Shown here one piece after another: positions 6,935-11,075 of a stretch of 11,075 nucleotides of DNA; position 1 is the first letter of the stretch; each line of letters begins with the position of its first letter. The stretch lies in contig CALASU010000140.1 in NCBI GenBank assembly GCA_937888765.1, positions 1 through 11,075 of the forward strand, read 5' to 3'. The position numbers and the translations under genes were made by a program. The notes below the pieces were generated by a model that did not search any database, had not been told where the DNA came from, and worked only from the letters and a program-made list of their open reading frames with translations. Source of the DNA: an uncultured Clostridia bacterium (lineage in GTDB: Bacteria; Bacillota; Clostridia; Lachnospirales; Anaerotignaceae).

Positions 6935-6951
6935 AGGTATTCAGAATACCT
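6935..6951. promoter_or_regulatory. Perfect 8-1-8 palindrome, candidate operator of the leftward operon
   Basis: AGGTATTC, one central base, then GAATACCT form a perfect inverted repeat. It sits about 10 bases downstream of the leftward -10 element and upstream of the ribosome binding site, where a bound repressor would block transcription. As RNA it could also form a hairpin. I do not recognise the regulator. Confidence 0.55.
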
Positions 6952-6960
6952 GCAGGAATC

Positions 6961-6969
6961 ATTTTAACA
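6961..6969 (-). promoter_or_regulatory. Extended -10 promoter of the leftward five-gene run
   Basis: The minus strand reads TGTTAAAAT, an extended -10 (TG, one base, TAAAAT), 51 bases before the start codon at 6909. The -35 position is a T-rich stretch without a clear hexamer. Confidence 0.5.
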
Positions 6970-7005
6970 CAAATCTGCAAAAAAAACTTCTATCCTATGT
7001 GAATT

Positions 7006-7036
7006 TTTTGTCTGTTTTTCGGTAAAAAAGACAAAA
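7006..7036. repeat. AT-rich inverted repeat between the divergent promoters
   Basis: Arms TTTTGTCT plus TTTTT (7006-7013, 7015-7019; G7014 bulged) pair with 7024-7036 around the loop CGGT, giving 13 pairs. It lies midway between the two promoters. It could bind a regulator or be a chance product of A/T runs; the GACAAAA/TTTTGTC core makes pure chance less likely. Confidence 0.4.
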
Positions 7037-7071
7037 CTCATTTTTTCATGGACATTTTTCCGCAATTGTAC

Positions 7072-7100
7072 TTGAAAAGACCCAAAAAGTATGGTATATT
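7072..7100 (+). promoter_or_regulatory. Sigma-A promoter of the ACT-thrB-lysC operon
   Basis: TTGAAA (7072-7077), a 17-base spacer, and TATATT (7095-7100) make a near-consensus promoter. The start of transcription would fall near 7107, 48 bases before the GTG start codon of the ACT-domain gene. Confidence 0.75.
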
Positions 7101-7107
7101 CCTTGTG

Positions 7108-7127
7108 TTAAAAACAAATGTTTTTAA
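7108..7127. promoter_or_regulatory. Perfect 9-2-9 palindrome at the start of the ACT-thrB-lysC transcript
   Basis: TTAAAAACA, two A residues, then TGTTTTTAA form a perfect inverted repeat at or just after the predicted transcription start. This is a typical place for a repressor site, but the arms are A/T-rich, so chance is possible. No T-box or lysine riboswitch fits in this short leader. Confidence 0.5.
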
Positions 7128-7154
7128 AAGGCGAACAATAAGGAGGCTTTTCCT

Positions 7155-7598
7155 GTGAAAGAAGATAAGAATTTTTATATTGTAGATAAAAGCGTATTAC
7201 CCGAAATTTTCCTGAAGGTAATGGATGTAAAAAACCTGCTGGAAAGCAAAAAGGAAAAGACGGTACAGGATGCGGTAAACCGTGTTGGTATCAGCCGCAG
7301 TGCGTTCTATAAGTATCGTGATGCAGTACATCCTCTGTATGAAAATACAAGAGGCAAGACTGTAACAATCTCTATTAACCTTGATCATACACCCGGTTTG
7401 CTGTCCGCAGTGCTGAACAGTGTGGCAACAGAAGGGGCAAACGTACTGACAATCAATCAGACAATTCCCATCAACGGCATTGCAAATGTAACCCTGTGCA
7501 TCGAAACAAATGAAATGAGCGGTAATTTCAGCCATTTGATGAATCGTATTGAATCCCTGCAGGGCGTACAGTATGTAGGTATCATTGCAAGAGAATAA
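7155..7598 (+). CDS. UPF0735 (PheB-like) ACT domain-containing protein
   Basis: A 147-aa protein of the UPF0735 ACT family, related to Bacillus PheB. Residues 7-60 hold an N-terminal helical region with a helix-turn-helix-like segment (TVQDAVNRVGISRSAFYKYRDAV, about 36-58). Residues 70-145 form one ACT domain: a first strand VTISINLDH, the ligand-loop segment TPGLLSAVLNSVATEGANVLTINQ, and closing strands NVTLCIET and VQYVGIIARE. ACT domains bind amino acids, so it is a plausible sensor for the threonine/lysine branch, either as regulator or enzyme partner; this is inference. The start is GTG at 7155, with AAGGAGG ending 8 bases upstream. It is the first gene of an operon with thrB (54 bases on) and lysC. 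Often a homoserine dehydrogenase gene sits next to this gene in Firmicutes; none is here. Confidence 0.9.
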   Translation: MKEDKNFYIVDKSVLPEIFLKVMDVKNLLESKKEKTVQDAVNRVGISRSAFYKYRDAVHPLYENTRGKTVTISINLDHTPGLLSAVLNSVATEGANVLTINQTIPINGIANVTLCIETNEMSGNFSHLMNRIESLQGVQYVGIIARE

Positions 7599-7652
7599 GC
7601 GTATGCAGCGGAATTGCTCCGCATAGAAATAGAAAAAACGGAGGGAATCACG

Positions 7653-8555
7653 ATGATTCATATACAGATCCCCGCAACCTCTGCCAATATGGGCCCCGGC
7701 TTTGACAGCATCGGCGTTGCCTTACAGCTGTATAACCATATCTGGGTGGAAGAAATTGCGGAAGGCGTAGAAATTGAAGTAAAAAGAGAACAGGCGATCC
7801 CTGTTCCCAGAAACGAAGAAAATCTGATCTATCAGACAATGAAATATCTCTATGACCAGAAAGGCTTGAAAATGCCTGGCGTGCGTATCATTCAGGAAGA
7901 CTATATCCCTATGGTGCGCGGTCTTGGCAGCTCTGCGGCGTGTATCGTTGGGGGGCTGATGGCGGCGAATGAACTGGCAGGCAGACCCTGCACAAGAGAA
8001 GAACTGGCACAGATGGCGGCAAAACTGGAAGGTCACCCCGACAATTCCAATCCTGCGATCTTCGGCAGCATGGTAGTCGGTGCTCTGGAAGAAAATTCCA
8101 TGAATTATGTGCGTTTGCCATTGCCTGAGGATTTGCTTTTTGCTATAATGGTACCTGATTTCCCTGTTTCTACAGAAAAATCCAGAGGGGTACTCCCTGC
8201 GGAATATTCCAGAGCCGATGTGGTATATAATGTTTCCCGTGCGGCGCTGCTGGTGGCTTCTGTGATGTCGGGAAAAACAGAAAATTTAGCCATGGCGATG
8301 AAGGATAAGATCCACCAGCCCTATCGTAAGGTGCTGATCGACGGCATGGAAGAAATTTTCGCTCAGGCTGAGCAGTTTGGGGCAGTTGCCTGCTATCTGA
8401 GCGGTGCGGGCTCTACGCTGATGGCAATGGTCACAAAGGCACAGGCTGAAGGATTCGAAAGAGAAATGTCTGCATATTTGCGTACCTTACCACATAATTG
8501 GGAACTGACCTTATTACAGCCCGATCTGGATGGGGTAAAAATTGAGACAGAATAA
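7653..8555 (+). CDS. thrB: Homoserine kinase ThrB
   Basis: ThrB uses ATP to phosphorylate homoserine to O-phosphohomoserine, the step before threonine synthase. This 300-aa protein has GHMP kinase signatures: the N-terminal IPATSANMGPGFDSIGVAL (residues 6-24), the ATP loop PMVRGLGSSAA (86-96), EGHPDNSNPAIFGSMV (metal/substrate region) and the C-terminal glycine loop SGAGSTLMAM. The length is normal for the family and it is intact. I chose ATG 7653 because GGAGGG lies 7 bases upstream; an in-frame start 13 codons earlier has no such site. It follows the ACT gene by 54 bases and precedes lysC by 15, clearly one operon. A promoter-like sequence at 8121-8149 within the gene points toward lysC. 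Confidence 0.96.
   Translation: MIHIQIPATSANMGPGFDSIGVALQLYNHIWVEEIAEGVEIEVKREQAIPVPRNEENLIYQTMKYLYDQKGLKMPGVRIIQEDYIPMVRGLGSSAACIVGGLMAANELAGRPCTREELAQMAAKLEGHPDNSNPAIFGSMVVGALEENSMNYVRLPLPEDLLFAIMVPDFPVSTEKSRGVLPAEYSRADVVYNVSRAALLVASVMSGKTENLAMAMKDKIHQPYRKVLIDGMEEIFAQAEQFGAVACYLSGAGSTLMAMVTKAQAEGFEREMSAYLRTLPHNWELTLLQPDLDGVKIETE
8121..8149 (+). promoter_or_regulatory. Possible internal promoter within thrB, driving lysC
   Basis: TTGCCT (8121-8126), a 17-base spacer and a perfect extended -10 (TGCTATAAT, 8141-8149) lie in the sense direction inside thrB, about 420 bases before lysC. The spacing and -10 are as good as in the operon's main promoter. Confidence 0.45.
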
Positions 8556-8570
8556 CAGGAGGAATGGACA

Positions 8571-9800
8571 ATGTTAATTGTGCAGAAATATGGCGGCAGC
8601 TCCGTTGCAGATGCAGAAAGAGTGTTTAATGTTGCCAAACGAATCATGAGAACAAGAATGGAAGGTCATGATGTTGTAGTCGTACTGTCCGCACAGGGCA
8701 AAACAACAGATGGTCTGATTGCGAAAGCAAAAGAACTGAACCACAAACCCAGCCGCAGAGAAATGGATATGCTGCTTTCTACAGGCGAACAGCAGTCTGT
8801 AGCATTGATGGCTATGGCAATCAGCGCGATTGGCGGCAGAGCGGTATCTCTGAATGCTTCTCAGGTGGGTATCGAAACAACAAATACATACAGCAATGCA
8901 CGTATCCGTACGATCAATACAGAACGTATCGAAAACGAACTGGATGAAGGCAGCATCGTTCTGGTAACAGGTTTCCAGGGTATCAACCAGAACGGCGATA
9001 CCACAACACTGGGCAGAGGTGGTTCTGATACCTCTGCAGTGGCACTGGCGGCTGCACTGAATGCGGATATTTGCGAAATCTATACAGATGTAGAGGGTGT
9101 ATATACAGCTGACCCCCGTGTGGTACCAGATGCAAGAAAACTGGATGAAATCAGCTACGACGAAATGCTGGAACTGGCATCTCTGGGTGCAAAAGTACTG
9201 CACAGCCGTTCTGTAGAAGTAGCGAAAAAATATAATGTAAAACTGGTAGTACGTTCCAGTATGTCTGAAGCGGAAGGTACGGAAGTTAAGGAGGAAACAA
9301 CAATGGAAAGAATGCTGGTAAGCGGCGTTGCAGCAGATAAAAAAGTATCTCGTATTTCTGTAATGGGTATTAAGGACGAACCCGGTAAGGCTTTTGAAAT
9401 TTTCTCCCTGATGTCCAAAGAAAAAGTAAGCGTAGACATCATCCTGCAGTCTGAAGGTGCAGACGGCAGACAGAATATTTCCTTTACAATTGCGGAAGAT
9501 GATCTGGATATCGCTCTGAAAGCACTGGAAAAAAATAAAGCACGTCTGACAGCACAGGAAATCAGACATGATGAAAATACTGCAAAACTGTCCATCGTTG
9601 GTGCAGGTATGGCAACAAATCCCGGTGTTGCCGCACTGTTCTTTGAAGCAGTATATGATGCAGGTGTAAACATTCAGATGATTTCTACATCCGAAATCAA
9701 AATCACGGTTCTGATCGACAGAAATGACGTGGACGCGGCTATGGTAGCTGTACATGACAAATTCAAAATGGCTTCCGTGAATATGAGAAAAGACGGATAA
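8571..9800 (+). CDS. lysC: Aspartate kinase LysC (two ACT domains)
   Basis: Aspartokinase phosphorylates aspartate, the entry step to lysine, threonine, methionine and diaminopimelate. The 409-aa product has the kinase signature QKYGGSSV (residues 5-12), STGEQ (70-74), GRGGSDTSAVALA (148-160), TDVEGVYTADPR (172-183) and ASLGAKVLHSRSVE (203-216), then two ACT regulatory domains (about 260-335 and 338-405, each with a PG loop). Length matches the Bacillus subtilis LysC class (about 408 aa). ATG 8571 has AGGAGG 8 bases upstream. A second, in-frame translation signal precedes Met245, predicting a 165-aa beta subunit made of the ACT region alone, as in the alpha2-beta2 aspartokinase II. Last gene of the operon; a terminator follows. 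Feedback by lysine and/or threonine is expected for the class, but the effector cannot be read from the sequence. Confidence 0.96.
   Translation: MLIVQKYGGSSVADAERVFNVAKRIMRTRMEGHDVVVVLSAQGKTTDGLIAKAKELNHKPSRREMDMLLSTGEQQSVALMAMAISAIGGRAVSLNASQVGIETTNTYSNARIRTINTERIENELDEGSIVLVTGFQGINQNGDTTTLGRGGSDTSAVALAAALNADICEIYTDVEGVYTADPRVVPDARKLDEISYDEMLELASLGAKVLHSRSVEVAKKYNVKLVVRSSMSEAEGTEVKEETTMERMLVSGVAADKKVSRISVMGIKDEPGKAFEIFSLMSKEKVSVDIILQSEGADGRQNISFTIAEDDLDIALKALEKNKARLTAQEIRHDENTAKLSIVGAGMATNPGVAALFFEAVYDAGVNIQMISTSEIKITVLIDRNDVDAAMVAVHDKFKMASVNMRKDG
9288..9305 (+). promoter_or_regulatory. Internal ribosome binding site and in-frame start of the LysC beta subunit
   Basis: Inside lysC a perfect AAGGAGG (9288-9294) lies 8 bases before ATG 9303, in frame as codon 245. 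The product would be 165 aa (to 9800) and cover both ACT domains. In Bacillus subtilis aspartokinase II the beta subunit arises in the same way from nearly the same position. Confidence 0.75.
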
Positions 9801-9810
9801 GAAAAAATCA

Positions 9811-9840
9811 AAGAATCCCGCTTGTCGGGATTCTTTTTTG
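9811..9840 (+). terminator. Intrinsic terminator after lysC
   Basis: AAGAATCCCG (9811-9820), a CTTGT loop and the matching arm (9826-9835) form a 10-bp stem whose 3' arm runs into a T tract to 9839. It starts 11 bases after the lysC stop codon. Confidence 0.9.
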
Positions 9841-9858
9841 TATACAAAACTGTAAGAA

Positions 9859-9890
9859 AAAAGAGCATCTGCAAAAACAGATACTCTTTT
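9859..9890 (-). terminator. Intrinsic terminator after perR
   Basis: AAAAGAG and ATCTG (9859-9871, one mismatch at 9866/9883) pair with 9878-9890 around a six-base loop (9872-9877). Read leftward, the stem begins 2 bases after the perR stop codon and ends in a T run. It stands back to back with the lysC terminator, so the two converging units are insulated. Confidence 0.7.
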
Positions 9891-9892
9891 GG

Positions 9893-10306
9893 TTATTGCT
9901 CCTTACAGTCCTTGCATTTGCCATACAGTATAAGCTGTTCGCATTCCACGGAAAAATCCAGATCGGGAGCCAGTTTTTTTGCAACCTCTGTCAGTGTTTC
10001 GGAATGCAGATCCTGTACCTTGCCGCAGCACATACAAACAGTGTGGGGATGGCAATGTACTGCCGCATCATAACGGGAACTGGATTCGCCCACATTCAGT
10101 TCCTGTACCAGTCCGAGCTGTTTGAATGCATCCAGTGTTTTATAAACGGTTGCAAGGCTCATGGTAGGGTGATCGGGCTCCAGTGTTTTATAGATGGTTT
10201 CCGCATTGGGATGTTCAACAGTATTGCAAAGCATGGTATAAACGGCAATGCGCTGTGGTGTTACTTTCAGACCTTTTTCTCTGAGGATTTGTGCTGTTTC
10301 TTTCAT
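9893..10306 (-). CDS. perR: Fur family regulator, PerR type
   Basis: PerR is a cytoplasmic metal-dependent repressor that senses peroxide by oxidation of its iron-binding histidines. The 137-aa product has the Fur winged helix (LKVTPQRIAVYTML, then the recognition segment MSLATVYKTLDAFKQLGLV). It keeps all five regulatory metal ligands of Bacillus subtilis PerR with a constant offset of five: His32, Asp80, His86, His88 and Asp99 (for H37, D85, H91, H93, D104). The structural zinc cysteines Cys91, Cys94, Cys131 and Cys134 are also intact. Asp rather than Glu at residue 99 argues for PerR over Fur or Zur. The start is ATG 10306, with AAAGGGG 8 bases upstream; a GTG three codons earlier is less well placed. 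No antioxidant gene adjoins it. A candidate operator lies at its promoter, suggesting autoregulation. Confidence 0.9.
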   Translation of the reverse strand: MKETAQILREKGLKVTPQRIAVYTMLCNTVEHPNAETIYKTLEPDHPTMSLATVYKTLDAFKQLGLVQELNVGESSSRYDAAVHCHPHTVCMCCGKVQDLHSETLTEVAKKLAPDLDFSVECEQLILYGKCKDCKEQ

Positions 10307-10332
10307 ACGGCACACCCCTTTCTGATTGGAAT

Positions 10333-10347
10333 AAATAAGAATTATTG
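10333..10347. promoter_or_regulatory. Candidate PerR box near the perR transcription start
   Basis: The minus strand over these 15 bases matches the PerR consensus TTATAATnATTATAA at 9 of 14 positions and contains the perfect small palindrome AATAA-3-TTATT (10334-10346). It sits immediately downstream of the predicted start of perR transcription. AT-rich background weakens the match. Confidence 0.35.
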
Positions 10348-10354
10348 TTATTTA

Positions 10355-10383
10355 ATAGTAATACAAATTCTCCGTTGCGTCAA
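10355..10383 (-). promoter_or_regulatory. Sigma-A promoter of perR
   Basis: On the minus strand, TTGACG (10383-10378), a 17-base spacer and TACTAT (10360-10355) form a good promoter about 50 bases before the perR start codon. Confidence 0.65.
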
Positions 10384-10453
10384 TAGGAAATTTATACCAA
10401 ATACAGGGATTTTATAGAAATATGGCTATATTTATGCAAAAAAACAGGGGAAG

Positions 10454-10482
10454 TTGTTTTTCAGAAAAGGCTATGTTACAAT
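10454..10482 (+). promoter_or_regulatory. Sigma-A promoter of trmL
   Basis: TTGTTT (10454-10459), a 17-base spacer and TACAAT (10477-10482) lie 51 bases before the trmL start codon, pointing away from perR. Confidence 0.65.
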
Positions 10483-10532
10483 GAGAAATGAAAAAATGAA
10501 GAAGAAAAGAAGTTGGAAAGGGGCGGAAAAAA

Positions 10533-11021
10533 ATGCATATTGTATTGCTGGAACCTGAAATCCCCCAGAATGCGGGGAATATTGCAAGAACGTGTGCGGT
10601 AACGAATTCGGTGCTGCATCTGATCAAGCCGCTGGGTTTTTCTGTAGAGGATAAATATCTAAAACGTGCAGGACTGGATTACTGGAAGCTGCTGGATATT
10701 CGATATTATGAAAATTTTCAGGATTTCTGTGAAAAGAATCCGAATGCCAAGCTATGGATGGCATCCACAAAGGCGCGTCATCTTTATACAGAAGTAACAT
10801 ACGGAGAAGATGACTATGTGATGTTTGGCAGAGAAAGTGCAGGGATTCCTGAGGAGATTCTGATGGCACATGAAGAAGGAACGATCCGTATTCCCATGTT
10901 GGAAGCGGCAAGAAGCCTGAACCTGTCTAATTCCGTGGCGATTATTATTTATGAAGCCCTCCGTCAGCAGGGATTCAAGGGTATGCTCTTAGAAGGGCAA
11001 TTACATCATCATAAATGGTGA
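10533..11021 (+). CDS. trmL: tRNA (cytidine(34)-2'-O)-methyltransferase TrmL
   Basis: TrmL methylates the 2'-O of the wobble nucleotide (C34, and cmnm5U34) of tRNA-Leu isoacceptors, using S-adenosylmethionine. The 162-aa product is a single SPOUT (SpoU/TrmH class) domain, close to the 157 aa of the E. coli enzyme and lacking an N-terminal extension. The three SpoU motifs are present: EPEIPQNAGNIARTC (residues 7-21; Asn13, Asn16, Arg19), FGRESAGIP (98-106) and IPMLEAARSLNLSNSVAII (120-138), the last two forming the knotted cofactor site. RAGLDYW (45-51) is also typical. The start ATG 10533 has AAAGGGG 9 bases upstream. It has its own promoter and diverges from perR. A hairpin repeat copy begins 7 bases after its stop codon. 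Confidence 0.95.
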   Translation: MHIVLLEPEIPQNAGNIARTCAVTNSVLHLIKPLGFSVEDKYLKRAGLDYWKLLDIRYYENFQDFCEKNPNAKLWMASTKARHLYTEVTYGEDDYVMFGRESAGIPEEILMAHEEGTIRIPMLEAARSLNLSNSVAIIIYEALRQQGFKGMLLEGQLHHHKW

Positions 11022-11028
11022 TTTTTTT

Positions 11029-11075
11029 CGAGGGACGCTGTCCCTCGAGCACCCTGCGAGGGGAATGATTCCCCT
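11029..11075 (+). repeat. Multi-hairpin repeat element (copy 2, cut by the window end)
   Basis: After trmL, CGAGGGAC-GCT-GTCCCTCG (11029-11047) is followed by CACCCTGC and a second stem with GAGGGGAA arms and loop TGA (from 11057; the arm closes beyond the window). This is the counterpart of 1081-1122, in the same orientation and again just downstream of a rightward gene. The rest lies outside the window. Confidence 0.75.

Noticed and set aside
7128..7154. Lysine riboswitch or T-box leader before the ACT-thrB-lysC operon
   Set aside because: The leader from the predicted start to the GTG codon is only about 48 bases, too short for either, and no T-box or lysine-aptamer motif is seen.
8574..9755. 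Long 393-aa open frame on the minus strand opposite lysC
   Set aside because: It is exactly antisense to a well-supported lysC, has an odd Cys/Phe/His-rich composition, no ribosome binding site and no recognisable motif; a codon-usage shadow.
10418..10433. AAATAT-4-ATATTT inverted repeat between perR and trmL
   Set aside because: Six-base A/T-only arms in a very AT-rich gap are expected by chance, and it does not overlap either promoter.

Overview
The window looks like chromosomal DNA of a low-to-mid GC Clostridia bacterium, probably of the Lachnospirales (Lachnospiraceae or Anaerotignum-like). The pointers are strong AGGAGG-type ribosome binding sites, sigma-A promoters with extended -10 elements, a DUF4364 protein, a UPF0735 ACT protein, a MecA-like protein with a C-terminal domain typical of Lachnospiraceae, and GC-rich multi-hairpin intergenic repeats. 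There are no phage, transposon, CRISPR, tRNA or rRNA genes. It is mostly core chromosome and I see no defence or mobile system.

Layout. At 84-1040 (+) lies a MecA-like adaptor with a replaced C-terminus. A 344-base gap (1041-1384) holds a six-hairpin repeat element ending in a strong intrinsic terminator, then a promoter for trmB (1385-2020, +). A bidirectional terminator at 2034-2061 separates trmB from a leftward five-gene run (6909 down to 2077): a 528-aa protein with a pRiA4b ORF-3-like C-terminus, a CobD/HisC-like PLP enzyme, a 134-aa unknown protein, a YhcC/TIGR01212 radical SAM protein, and a DUF4364 winged-helix protein. A divergent control region (6910-7154) carries two near-consensus promoter elements, each with a perfect palindrome just downstream. 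Rightward from it runs an amino-acid operon: ACT-domain protein, thrB and lysC (7155-9800), ended by a terminator. perR (9893-10306, -) converges on it with its own terminator. A second divergent promoter region leads to trmL (10533-11021, +). Immediately after trmL a second copy of the hairpin repeat begins and runs off the window.

How the genes fit together. LysC makes aspartyl phosphate and ThrB phosphorylates homoserine, two steps of the aspartate-to-threonine route; the ACT protein is a plausible sensor. Homoserine dehydrogenase and threonine synthase are not here. lysC carries an in-frame internal ribosome binding site and start that would yield a separate regulatory beta subunit, as known for Bacillus subtilis aspartokinase II. 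TrmB and TrmL both modify tRNA, but lie apart. PerR retains all residues for metal and zinc binding and has a candidate operator at its own promoter.

The most unusual items are the MecA-DUF fusion, the repeat element with compensatory base changes between its two copies, the paired palindromes at the divergent promoters, and the strong promoter-like sequence inside thrB.
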